From contig NZ_JAINRC010000009.1 of the NCBI RefSeq assembly GCF_020400655.1, positions 248,001 to 312,000 on the forward strand: DNA of 64,000 nucleotides. Reading direction: 5' to 3'. A program made the position numbers and the translations under genes. Source of the stretch: Streptomyces spinosus (lineage in GTDB: Bacteria; Actinomycetota; Actinomycetes; Streptomycetales; Streptomycetaceae). Below are positions 23,629-31,399 of the stretch, piece by piece (positions within the stretch are counted from its first letter, which is position 1; each line of letters opens with the position of its first letter). The notes below the pieces were generated by a model. The model had not been told where the DNA came from, made no database searches, and was given only the letters and a program-made list of their open reading frames with translations.

Positions 23629-24078
23629 TCAGCTCTCGTCGAGCGGCTCCAGCACGAAGACCGGGATCTCGCGGGACGTCTTCGTCTGGTAGTCGGCGTA
23701 CGCCGGGAACGCGGCCACCGCACGCTCCCACCACTCGGCCTTCTCGGCCCCGGTGACCTCGCGGGCCCGCATGTCCCGCTTCACCGGTCCGTCCTGCAAC
23801 TCGACGTGTGGGTCGGACTTCACGTTGAAGTACCAGACCGGATGCTTGGGCGCGCCGCCGAGGGAGGCGACCGCCGCGTACCGGCCCTCGTGCTCCACCC
23901 GCATCAACGGCGTCTTGCGGATCTTCCCGCTCTTCGCGCCCCGCGTGGTCAGCACGATCACCGGCAACCCGGTGTCGAGCAGCGTCGTCCCCTTCGTCCC
24001 GCCCGAGCTCTCGTACAACTCGACCTGTTCGCGCACCCACTGCGTCGGGCTGGGCTCGTACTCGCCCTCAAGAGGCAT
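23629..24078 (-). CDS. Deazaflavin (F420)-dependent nitroreductase-family protein
   Basis: A 149-residue Ddn-type protein. Start MPLEGEYEPSPTQWVREQVELYESSGGTKGTTLLDTGLPVIVLTTRGAKSGKIRKTPLMRV, then YAAVASLGGAPKHPVWYFNV and VTGAEKAEWWERAVAAFPAYADYQTKT are the typical motifs (GAKSG.IRK.P and GG..K.PVWY.N). Members bind F420H2 and reduce quinones, nitroaromatics or unsaturated lactones. ATG 24078 follows GAAGGGAAC. Longer readings upstream are not supported. Confidence 0.92.
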   Translation of the reverse strand: MPLEGEYEPSPTQWVREQVELYESSGGTKGTTLLDTGLPVIVLTTRGAKSGKIRKTPLMRVEHEGRYAAVASLGGAPKHPVWYFNVKSDPHVELQDGPVKRDMRAREVTGAEKAEWWERAVAAFPAYADYQTKTSREIPVFVLEPLDES

Positions 24079-24311
24079 GGGATCGTGTTCCCTTCGTCGG
24101 TCCAAACGGCTGCCTGCCACCGGGACAACGCCGGTGACGCCGCGAATCATCCGTACCGCGCGCCGACTGCGCCGACGGGGTGACCGCCGTCTGCTCCCGG
24201 TGATCACCCGCTGGGCCGCGGTGATTACCTCCGGGGTCATCGCGCCGCCCCGCCGCGCGCGGCACAGTGGTCCGCGTCCCGATCACTGCCCACCCCGGGA
24301 GGGAACCACCC

Positions 24312-24770
24312 ATGTCCGCCGACCGCACCGCCGCGACCCGAGCCGTCGTCCGGGAACTGCTCCACAGGATCGGCCAGGGCGATCCGGAGCGGATCGCCGA
24401 GCTGTACGCGGAGGGCTGCGACTGGCGGCTGGACTGGCCGGAGGAGGAGCACGGCCGCGCCGACACCCCGTGGATCCGGCACCGCGCCACCCGCGCCGAC
24501 GCCGCCGCCCACTACCGGGAGCTGGCCGCCCACCACGTGCCCGGACAGGCCGGCACCAGCGTCGAGCACGTCCTGGCCGACGGCGAGGACGCGGTCGTGC
24601 TCGGTGTCATCCGGCAGACCGCCGCCCCGACCGGACGCGCCTACGCCGCCCGGTTCGCCCTGCGCCTCACCGTCCGCGGGGGCCTGGTCGTACGGCACCA
24701 CGTGTACGAGGACAGCCTCGCCGTCGCCCGTGCCTTCGCCCCCGGGGAGCGGGACGTCCGGGTGCCGTGA
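24312..24770 (+). CDS. NTF2-like / SnoaL-type small protein
   Basis: A 152-residue cone-shaped alpha+beta fold protein: VVRELLHRIGQGDPERIAELYAEGCDWRLDWPEEEHGRADTPWIRHRATRADAAAHYRELAAHHVP, then VLADGEDAVVLGVIRQTAAPTGRAYAARFALRLTVRGGLVVRHHVYEDSLAVARAF. That order (helical start, then an extended barrel ending in VxxHHVYEDS) is the ketosteroid-isomerase-like/SnoaL pattern. Function ranges from isomerase or cyclase to binding protein; undetermined here. Good ribosome site GGGAGGGAACC. It is divergent from the nitroreductase-fold gene and 200 bp before the P450. Confidence 0.85.
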   Translation: MSADRTAATRAVVRELLHRIGQGDPERIAELYAEGCDWRLDWPEEEHGRADTPWIRHRATRADAAAHYRELAAHHVPGQAGTSVEHVLADGEDAVVLGVIRQTAAPTGRAYAARFALRLTVRGGLVVRHHVYEDSLAVARAFAPGERDVRVP

Positions 24771-24970
24771 CCCGGCGCGACGAGGGGCGGCCCCCGGCCG
24801 CGGTCCCCGTGCGGCGCGCGCCCGTGGCCGGTTTCCGCCGGTCGGACCCCGGGTACTTCGGCCAGATGACGAAGGTCACCCATGTGGCCGAACTTGGCGT
24901 CGACCCATAGGTGCCTGGGGCATCTAATGAAGATCGGCACGACGCACCTCTTCGTCTGCGAGGTCTTTCC

Positions 24971-26200
24971 ATGACGGAACTGACGGACATCACCGGCCCG
25001 GCTGCCCCGCCCGCCCCCGTCGCTTTCCCCCAGGACCGCACCTGCCCCTACCATCCGCCCACCGGCTACGGCCCGATGCGCGACGGGCGCCCCCTGTCCC
25101 GTGTCACCCTCTACGACGGCCGCGAGGTCTGGCTGGTCACCGGGTACTCCACCGCCCGCGCCCTGCTCGCCGACCCCCGCCTGTCCAGCGAGCGCCGCCG
25201 CCCCGGCTTCCCCGTGCCCACGCCGCGCTTCGAGGCAGGACGCGACCGCAAGGTGGCCCTGCTCGGAGTGGACGACCCCGAGCACCACCGGCAGCGGCGG
25301 ATGCTGATCCCGTCGTTCACCGTCAAACGCGCGGCGGCGCTGCGCCCCTGGATCCAGCGGATCGTGGACGAACTGCTGGACGCGATGATCGCCCAGGGGC
25401 CGCCCGCCGAGCTGGTCTCCGCCTTCGCGCTGCCCGTGCCGTCGATGGTGATCTGCGGCCTGCTCGGCGTGCCGTACGCCGACCACGAGTTCTTCGAGGA
25501 GCAGTCCCGCCGGCTGCTGCGCGGTCCGACCGCCGCCGAGACGGTTCAGGCCCGCAACCGGCTGGAGGACTACCTCGGCGGACTGATCGACGCCAAGGCG
25601 GGGGAGGCCGAGCCCGGCGACGGCATCCTCGACGAGCTGGTCCACGACCGGCTGCGCACGGGGGAGCTGGACCGCGCCGACGTCGTGTCGCTGGCCATGA
25701 TCCTGCTGGTCGCCGGCCACGAGACCACCGCCAACATGATCTCCCTCGGCACGTACACCCTGCTCCGGCACCCCGGCCGGCTGGCCGAGCTGCGCGCCGA
25801 CCCGGCGCTGCTGCCCGCCGTCGTGGAGGAGCTGATGCGGATGCTGTCCATCGCGGAGGGGCTCCAGCGGGTGGCGCTGGAGGACATCGAGATCGCCGGC
25901 ACCACGATCCGGGCCGGTGACGGCGTGCTCTTCGGGACCTCCGTGATCAACCGCGACACGTCCGTGTACGACGACCCCGACGCCCTGGACTTCCACCGCT
26001 GCGACCGCCACCACGTCGCCTTCGGTTTCGGCATCCACCAGTGCCTGGGCCAGAACCTCGCCCGCGCGGAACTGGAGATCGCCCTCGGCAGCCTCTTCAC
26101 CCGGCTGCCGGAGCTGCGGCTGGCCGCGCCGGCACAGGACATCCCCTTCAAACCCGGCGACACGATCCAAGGAATGCTGGAACTCCCCGTGACCTGGTAA
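24971..26200 (+). CDS. Cytochrome P450, CYP105D-like
   Basis: A 409-residue soluble P450. The N-terminal FPQDRTCPYHPPTGY and VTLYDGREVWLVTGYSTARALLADPRLS closely resemble CYP105D1 (SoyC) as I recall it. I-helix LLVAGHETTANMISLGT (Glu251, Thr252, Thr253); K-helix EELMR; heme-binding FGFGIHQCLGQNLAR with Cys358. CYP105D enzymes hydroxylate or demethylate a wide range of xenobiotics and natural products. It is followed 12 bp later by its ferredoxin, so the pair forms an operon. ATG 24971 is chosen because MTELTDITG fits the family start; a reading 60 bp longer is possible but less likely. Confidence 0.95.
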   Translation: MTELTDITGPAAPPAPVAFPQDRTCPYHPPTGYGPMRDGRPLSRVTLYDGREVWLVTGYSTARALLADPRLSSERRRPGFPVPTPRFEAGRDRKVALLGVDDPEHHRQRRMLIPSFTVKRAAALRPWIQRIVDELLDAMIAQGPPAELVSAFALPVPSMVICGLLGVPYADHEFFEEQSRRLLRGPTAAETVQARNRLEDYLGGLIDAKAGEAEPGDGILDELVHDRLRTGELDRADVVSLAMILLVAGHETTANMISLGTYTLLRHPGRLAELRADPALLPAVVEELMRMLSIAEGLQRVALEDIEIAGTTIRAGDGVLFGTSVINRDTSVYDDPDALDFHRCDRHHVAFGFGIHQCLGQNLARAELEIALGSLFTRLPELRLAAPAQDIPFKPGDTIQGMLELPVTW

Positions 26201-26212
26201 GAGGCTCTTCTC

Positions 26213-26413
26213 ATGCACATCGACATCGACAAGGACGTCTGTATCGGCGCCGGGCAGTGCGCGCTGGCCGCGCCGGGCGTCTTCACCCAGGACGACGACG
26301 GCTACAGCACACTCGTGCCCGGACACGAGGACGGCGGGGGCGACCCCATGGTCCGGGCGGCGGCCCGCGCCTGCCCGGTCAGCGCGATCACCGTCCGGGA
26401 CAGCACCGGCTGA
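26213..26413 (+). CDS. [3Fe-4S] ferredoxin, electron donor for the adjacent P450
   Basis: A 66-residue ferredoxin: VCIGAGQCALAAPGVFTQDDDGYS ... ARACPVSAITV. Only three cluster cysteines (Cys10, Cys16, Cys54) with Ala/Gly at the usual fourth place show a [3Fe-4S] type, as in SoyB and CYP105-linked ferredoxins. Located 12 bp after the P450 in the same direction and preceded by AGAGGCTC, it should pass electrons from a ferredoxin reductase to that enzyme. No reductase gene is adjacent. Confidence 0.95.
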   Translation: MHIDIDKDVCIGAGQCALAAPGVFTQDDDGYSTLVPGHEDGGGDPMVRAAARACPVSAITVRDSTG

Positions 26414-26420
26414 CGGCCGC

Positions 26421-26455
26421 CCGGCGGTACGGCGCCCGGACCGCCGTACCGCCGG
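26421..26455. terminator. Strong bidirectional terminator
   Basis: CCGGCGGTACGGCG and CGCCGTACCGCCGG form a perfect 14-bp stem with a 7-nt loop between the ferredoxin and the convergent GH114 gene. Confidence 0.85.
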
Positions 26456-26479
26456 ACGACCACCCTCCGGACGGCAAAC

Positions 26480-27334
26480 CTAGCCCGTCTCGCGGACGTA
26501 CCCGGCGCTGCCCGGCACGGACACGTCCCGGTCCCGGCGGACGATGCTGAGCCGGTCGCCCCAGCGGGCGCGGGCCGCGCGCAGGCCGGCGTCGGTGTAC
26601 TCGATGTCCACCACCCGGTCGTCGAACGCCTTCGCGTACACCTCGCACTCGTCGTACTGCCCGCACTCCTCCGTCACCGCGAAGTCCAGGCCGGCCCGCG
26701 CGCGCCGCCCGGCCAGCTCCGCGGTGTTCTTCTGCCCGACGGCCAGCCGCCGGGTGTGCGCGTGCCGGGACAGCAGGCGCATGAAGGCCGTCGCGTCGGA
26801 CGCGGTGAGCAGCCCGCGGGAGCGGGTGTAGCTGTCGTAGTTGTCGGGCTCGACGGCGTCGAAGCCCTTGTCCGCGCAGCCGTCGATCCAGCGGTTCACC
26901 CGCCGCGCCACCTGCTCCCGCTTGGCCGGGGTGCCGATGTCGAGCAGCGGCTCGTCCCAGTCCTCGTCGACGACGGTCCGGCCCCGCGCGTCGCGCAGCA
27001 GCAGACCGGCCGGCCAGGAGGAACGCTCGGCGGGCTGGGCCTGGAAGGCGTTGACGTAGCAGATGTTGTACAGGCCCGGTGCGGGGGAGTCCGACCGGTC
27101 GCGGCTGACGATCCGCACGCCCGCGGGCGGGGGATAGGCACCGCCGATCTGGTAGTCGAACCCGGCGTGCCGCGGGGGCAGCCGGAGCGTGGTGCCGCGG
27201 GGCACCCCGTCCCCCTCCCGGTGCCCGTCGGTGGCGCACCCGGACAGCGCCGTCACCGCGACGGCCAGGGCCGCCGCCAGGGCGCCCAGGGCCGTGCGCG
27301 CACCCGTGGCGCCGTGAACACGTGTCGGGGGCAC
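26480..27334 (-). CDS. GH114-type endo-alpha-1,4-polygalactosaminidase-like lipoprotein
   Basis: A 284-residue exported lipoprotein: signal with lipobox ALSGC (Cys33), then FDYQIGGAYPPPAGVRIVSRDRSDSPAPGLYNICYVNAFQ, DEDWDEPLLDIG, IDGCADKGFDAVEPDNYDSYTRS and LAVGQKNTAEL, the TIM-barrel motifs of the GH114 family. Acidic residues in FDAVEPDN and in YTDAG are candidate catalysts. Family members cleave galactosamine-containing exopolysaccharide. GTG start at 27334; an internal GTG five codons later is possible. Monocistronic. Confidence 0.87.
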   Translation of the reverse strand: MPPTRVHGATGARTALGALAAALAVAVTALSGCATDGHREGDGVPRGTTLRLPPRHAGFDYQIGGAYPPPAGVRIVSRDRSDSPAPGLYNICYVNAFQAQPAERSSWPAGLLLRDARGRTVVDEDWDEPLLDIGTPAKREQVARRVNRWIDGCADKGFDAVEPDNYDSYTRSRGLLTASDATAFMRLLSRHAHTRRLAVGQKNTAELAGRRARAGLDFAVTEECGQYDECEVYAKAFDDRVVDIEYTDAGLRAARARWGDRLSIVRRDRDVSVPGSAGYVRETG

Positions 27335-27473
27335 ATCCGCTCCGTCCTGCCCACGCCGGGCGGCGCGGACGTACGAAGATCACATCGCCCGCGCGCCGCG
27401 GACGTCAAGTCGGCCCCGGCCGCACGTCGTAGGCTCGGCCGTGACCATCGTCCCGAAGGCAGGAGCAGCAACG

Positions 27474-28442
27474 ATGCAGTACGTGAAGCTCGGTTCCACC
27501 GGCCTGGACGTCTCGCGGATCTGTCTGGGCTGCATGACCTACGGAGTGCCGGACCGGGGCACGCACGAGTGGACCCTCGACGAGGAGGCGTCCCGCCCGC
27601 TGATCCGGCAGGCGCTGGAGGCGGGCGTCAACTTCTTCGACACCGCGAACGTCTACTCCGACGGCACCAGCGAGGAGATCGTCGGCAAGGCCCTGCGGGA
27701 CTTCGCCCACCGCGACGAGATCGTGCTCGCCACCAAGGTGCACGGCCGGACGCGGCCGGGTCCCAACGGGGCCGGCCTGTCCCGCAAGGCGATCATGAGC
27801 GAGATCGACCACAGCCTGCGCCGCCTCGGCACCGACTACGTCGACCTGTACCAGATCCACCGCTACGACCACACGACCCCCGTCGAGGAGACGATGGAGG
27901 CGCTGCACGACCTGGTGAAGGCGGGCAAGGTCCGCTACATCGGCGCGAGTTCGATGTACGCGTGGGAGTTCTCCAAGGCGCAGTACACCGCCGAGCGGCA
28001 CGGCTGGACCAAGTTCGTGTCCATGCAGAACCACTACAACCTGCTCTACCGCGAGGAAGAGCGGGAGATGCTGCCCCTCTGCGCCGACCAGGGCGTCGGC
28101 GTGCTGCCGTGGAGCCCGCTCGCCCGTGGCCGGCTCACCCGTGACTGGGGCGCGGTGACCGAGCGCAGCGCCAACGACGACTTCGGCAGCCGGCTCTACC
28201 TGGAGAGCGACCACGCGATCGTCGAGGCCGTGACCCGGATCGCCGGCGAACGGGGCGTGCCGCGCGCCCAAGTGGCCCTCGCCTGGCTGCTGCACCAGGA
28301 CACCGTGGCGGCACCCATCGTCGGCGCGGCCAAGCCGCACCACATCGAGGACGCGGTGGCCGCCGTCGAACTCGAGCTCAGCGAGAAGGAGATCGAGGAG
28401 CTGGAGCGGCCGTACACGCCGCACGAGATCAGCGGCCACTGA
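27474..28442 (+). CDS. Aldo/keto reductase
   Basis: A 322-residue TIM-barrel NADPH oxidoreductase. The tetrad is Asp56 and Tyr61 in FFDTANVYSDG, Lys88 in LATKVHG and His in LYQIHRYD. GKVRYIGASSMYAWE, VSMQNHYNLLYREEEREML, SPLARGRLTR and APIVGAAKPHHIEDAV are typical of the group near YajO/general-stress AKRs. It reduces aldehydes or ketones; native substrate unknown. ATG 27474 follows AGGAGC. The following hairpin ends the transcript. Confidence 0.94.
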   Translation: MQYVKLGSTGLDVSRICLGCMTYGVPDRGTHEWTLDEEASRPLIRQALEAGVNFFDTANVYSDGTSEEIVGKALRDFAHRDEIVLATKVHGRTRPGPNGAGLSRKAIMSEIDHSLRRLGTDYVDLYQIHRYDHTTPVEETMEALHDLVKAGKVRYIGASSMYAWEFSKAQYTAERHGWTKFVSMQNHYNLLYREEEREMLPLCADQGVGVLPWSPLARGRLTRDWGAVTERSANDDFGSRLYLESDHAIVEAVTRIAGERGVPRAQVALAWLLHQDTVAAPIVGAAKPHHIEDAVAAVELELSEKEIEELERPYTPHEISGH

Positions 28443-28452
28443 CCGGTCCGTG

Positions 28453-28489
28453 CGGTCCGTGCGGCGCGGACTCCGTGCCGCACGGACCG
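28453..28489 (+). terminator. Terminator of the aldo/keto reductase gene
   Basis: CGGTCCGTGCGG pairs perfectly with CCGCACGGACCG over 12 bp with a 13-nt loop, shortly after the stop. A second tandem copy of the left arm overlaps it at 28444-28455. Confidence 0.75.
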
Positions 28490-28657
28490 CCGGCGCTCCG
28501 GCTGGGCCCCGAGCCGTGCGCCACGCCGCCGTCGGGGAACAGCACGTCAGCCGGTGCGAGAACCCCCGGCGCCGCGGCGCCGGCCCGGGCGGCGGCAGGT
28601 GCTCGCGGGGGGCATATCGGGCGGGTGCCCGGCGGTAAAGGGCGGAAATGGCTGCCC

Positions 28658-28672
28658 TTGACGAAATGTCAA
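28658..28672. promoter_or_regulatory. Palindrome in the leader of the sigma-lectin gene
   Basis: TTGAC, five bases, GTCAA: a perfect inverted repeat in an AT-rich stretch about 160 bp upstream of the start. TTGACG could also act as a -35 box. Confidence 0.4.
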
Positions 28673-28782
28673 CAGAGGAAAAGGGGGGTGGGAAATTGCG
28701 AGAACCGGGAGATCGCTTGTTCCGGTGTGTCCGGCTGTGCGAAAGTGCCGCCTCAGGCGGACGTCGAGCTGCCATGACCTCG

Positions 28783-28800
28783 CCGTACCGTTGGGTACGG
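28783..28800 (+). promoter_or_regulatory. Hairpin-forming repeat near the sigma-lectin start
   Basis: CCGTACC, a 4-nt loop, GGTACGG forms a perfect 7-bp stem 34 bp before the GTG start; operator or mRNA leader hairpin. Confidence 0.4.
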
Positions 28801-28834
28801 ACTATTTCCCGTAATGCCCTGGAGGAATTCGGCC

Positions 28835-30847
28835 GTGACCGACGCAGGCCTGTCGGACGAGCAGCTGAGCGCCGAACTGAAGAAGTGGACGGGAGCGTCG
28901 CCCGCCCTGCACCCCGTCGGTGAACTCCTCGACCGGCACTGGGCCGCGGCCTTCGCCTACGCCCGGCTGTGCACCGACGGACCGCGCGCCGCCGGCATGC
29001 TCACCACCGCCGCCTTCACCCGGCTCTTCGGCGCGTCCCTCCGGCAGTCCGGCCCGACCGCGGCGTGGCGGCCCCATGTCCTGGTCGCCGTCCGCCGGAT
29101 CGCGGCCGAGTGGGACACCGACGGCCGCCAGGAGCTGCTGCACCCGGCCCTGCGCTCCGGGCACGGCACCGGCGAGCCGGCCTCGGCCCGGCTGCTGCCG
29201 CCTCCCGGCCGGCGGGTGCTGTCCCGCGCGTTCCAGCGGGTCCCCGAGACCTCCCGCGCCCTGCTGTGGCACACCGAGGTCGAGGCCGAACCGCCGGCCG
29301 TGCCCGCCGCGTTGCTCGGCCTGGACGAGGAGGGCGCCCGCCTCGAACTGCGCCGGGCCCGCGAGCGGTTGCGGGAGGAATGCCTCCAGGTCCACCGCGA
29401 ACTCGCGCCCGAGGACGACTGCCAGCGCTACGTGCGCATGCTCGACGTGACCTTCCGGCGCGGCGGCACCGACGTCGACCCCGACCTGCGACAGCACCTG
29501 GCCGGCTGCTCACACTGCGCCCGGACCGCCGACCAACTCGCCCGCTTCAACGACGGCCTGGCCCTCGCACTCGCCGAGGCGGTCCTCGGCTGGGGAGCCT
29601 CCGGCTACCTGGAGTCCCGGGCGGCGGACACGCAGGAGCCGCCGGCCCCGGCCGCCGCCGTCGCGCCCGCGGGCCCCCGGACCGGGGAGGAGTTCGCCCC
29701 GGCCGGATCCGCCGCACCGGGCGAGGGGGCCGGCCCCGGCCGCCCGGCCCACCGCCGCGCCTCGTCCGCCCGCCGCCCGGGGGAGGCACGCTCCACCGTC
29801 GCCGAGGGCACCGACGCCGCCGGCTTCGGGGTGCCGGGCGCGGGCGGCGCCCGGCGGCCGGAGGGGCGCGGTGCGTCGCGTGGGCGGCGCGGAGGAAGAG
29901 CCTCCTCCGCTGCGGCCGACGGCACCGGGTACGCCGAACCGGACGGGCCGGGCGCGCGGGACGCGGGCCGCGCCGTCGGCCGTGACGTGGTCTCCGCCCG
30001 CCGCCGCGGCCGGGCCTCCTCGGCCGCCGCCGAAGGCGTCGAGCGCCTGGTAGCCGCCGTGTCCGGTCCCCGCAGCGCCCGGCGCCGCACGCCCGCCGGC
30101 CCCGTCACCGCGCCCGGCACGGAAGGCGCCGGACCCGGGCCCGCCTCCCGCCGTGCCGTCCAGCGCGCCGCCCGTCGGGCCCGGCGCCGCAACCTCGCGC
30201 TGGCCGTCCTCACCGTCAGCGGTCTGGTCGTCGTGCCCCTGGCGCTGTGGTCGGCGCTGGGCTCCGACGACGTGCCGGCGTCGGGCGCCGCCGGGACGCC
30301 CTCCCGCGCGCCGGGCGGGGACGCCGCCTCCCCGGGCCCCTCGTGGGCCGGCCGCCACGCCCAGGGCCAGGGCGCCCTGCGGGGCCGGCTGCGCGACCTC
30401 GCCTCCGGCCTGTGCGTCGCAGTCGCCGGCGACAAGGCCGTCCGGGGCGCCGAGACGGAACTCGCCGACTGCTCCGCCGTCCCGACCCAGCAGTGGACGT
30501 ACGAGACCGACGGCTCGCTGCGCAGCGCCGCCGCCCGCGACCTGTGCCTGGACTCCCGCCTCGGCTACTCCGTGCGCCTCGCCCCCTGCGCGGCCACCGG
30601 CGAGGCCGCCCGCGACCTCCGCTACGACTTCACCCTCCAGGGAGCCCTGGTACCGCGCTCCGACCAGGGGCTGGCCCTCACCCCGGCCGCCACCGACGGC
30701 TCGGGCGCCCTCGTGCTCAAGACCCGCGCCCCGGGCGCCGCCCAGCGCTGGACCATCGACACCGCCCACCCGGACCTGCGGATGGAGAACGTCGACTGGG
30801 ACGGAGGCAGGACGCCGGTCCCCACCCGGACGCCACACCGCCCCTGA
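28835..30847 (+). CDS. Sigma-factor-like / zinc-finger / transmembrane / ricin-lectin fusion protein
   Basis: A 670-residue protein, GTG start behind GGAGGAATTC. Residues ~25-80 (LLDRHWAAAFAYARLCT...AAFTRLFGASL) and ~125-200 (LSRAFQRVPETSRALLWHTEVE...ARLELRRARERLREECLQVHRELAP) resemble degenerate sigma-70 regions 2 and 4. Residues ~215-230 carry HLAGCSHC, the HxxxCxxC of zinc-binding anti-sigma factors. Then a ~200-residue Arg/Gly/Ala-rich linker with repeated RGRASSAAA, one membrane helix (~450-472, LALAVLTVSGLVVVPLALWSAL) and an outward ricin beta-trefoil (~508-655) with QQW and QRW. It may sense glycans. A paralogue lies at 44295-45839. Confidence 0.8.
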   Translation: MTDAGLSDEQLSAELKKWTGASPALHPVGELLDRHWAAAFAYARLCTDGPRAAGMLTTAAFTRLFGASLRQSGPTAAWRPHVLVAVRRIAAEWDTDGRQELLHPALRSGHGTGEPASARLLPPPGRRVLSRAFQRVPETSRALLWHTEVEAEPPAVPAALLGLDEEGARLELRRARERLREECLQVHRELAPEDDCQRYVRMLDVTFRRGGTDVDPDLRQHLAGCSHCARTADQLARFNDGLALALAEAVLGWGASGYLESRAADTQEPPAPAAAVAPAGPRTGEEFAPAGSAAPGEGAGPGRPAHRRASSARRPGEARSTVAEGTDAAGFGVPGAGGARRPEGRGASRGRRGGRASSAAADGTGYAEPDGPGARDAGRAVGRDVVSARRRGRASSAAAEGVERLVAAVSGPRSARRRTPAGPVTAPGTEGAGPGPASRRAVQRAARRARRRNLALAVLTVSGLVVVPLALWSALGSDDVPASGAAGTPSRAPGGDAASPGPSWAGRHAQGQGALRGRLRDLASGLCVAVAGDKAVRGAETELADCSAVPTQQWTYETDGSLRSAAARDLCLDSRLGYSVRLAPCAATGEAARDLRYDFTLQGALVPRSDQGLALTPAATDGSGALVLKTRAPGAAQRWTIDTAHPDLRMENVDWDGGRTPVPTRTPHRP

Positions 30848-30883
30848 CGGAGGCCGGCAGCGCAGGACGCCACCGCGGCCGGC

Positions 30884-31372
30884 TCAGGGATGGTGGTGCG
30901 GCGGGGGCGGCGGGATCGTGTCCAGGCGCGGGGCCGGTTCCGGCCAGACCAGCAGGACCGGGCAGGGCGCGTGGTCGACGGCGAAGCGGACGGCGGGGCC
31001 GAGGCTCCTCGGACCCAGCCGGGAGCGGTCCCCGTCCCGCGCCAGCACGAGCAGCCCGGCACCCTCCGCGGCGGCCACGACCTCCCGTTCGACCCGGCCC
31101 GACCGCTCCTCGCGCACGCAGGGCCGGCCCAGCCGTTCCGCCGCCGCGCCGAGCAGGGCGGTCGCCGACGTGCCGCCGAGCGCTTCGAGGCGGTCACCCG
31201 GATCCTGGCCGCGCCGCCCGAGCAGTCCGGCGAAGGCCCCGTGGGCCACCGCCGGCACGTCCGGTCCGCTCACATGGAGCAGCACCACCTCGGCGTCGCC
31301 CGGTGCGTGGGCGCGTACCGCGTCCACACAGGCGGGCCAGGTGCCTTCCACGAGCCAGGCGATCACGCGCAT
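30884..31372 (-). CDS. Universal stress protein family
   Basis: A 162-residue UspA-like protein: MRVIAWLVEGTWPACVDAVRAHAPGDAEVVLLHV at the start and VAAAEGAGLLVLARDGDRSRLGPRSLGPAVRFAVDHAPCPVLLVWPE at the end give the Rossmann-like Usp fold; the last motif is the usual G-x-S-x-(8-9)-V-x-H-x-P-C-P-VLLV region, here GPRSLGPAVRFAVDHAPCPVLLV. ATP binding is uncertain. A Pro/His tail (PPPPPHHHP) is added. It is 27 bp downstream of the ArsB-type permease gene and in the same direction, so probably its operon partner. Confidence 0.85.
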   Translation of the reverse strand: MRVIAWLVEGTWPACVDAVRAHAPGDAEVVLLHVSGPDVPAVAHGAFAGLLGRRGQDPGDRLEALGGTSATALLGAAAERLGRPCVREERSGRVEREVVAAAEGAGLLVLARDGDRSRLGPRSLGPAVRFAVDHAPCPVLLVWPEPAPRLDTIPPPPPHHHP

Positions 31373-31399
31373 TCCTCGGCCTCCTCCGCTCCCTGCCCG

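Larger units (their letters stand above)
28443..28834. other. 392-bp intergenic region with terminator and leader repeats
   Basis: It holds the aldo/keto reductase terminator (28453-28489), then a GC-rich spacer, and in its second half a much more AT-rich stretch (about 28640-28820) containing two inverted repeats listed separately. The AT-rich part is probably the promoter/leader of the sigma-lectin fusion gene. No gene of its own is supported. Confidence 0.5.
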
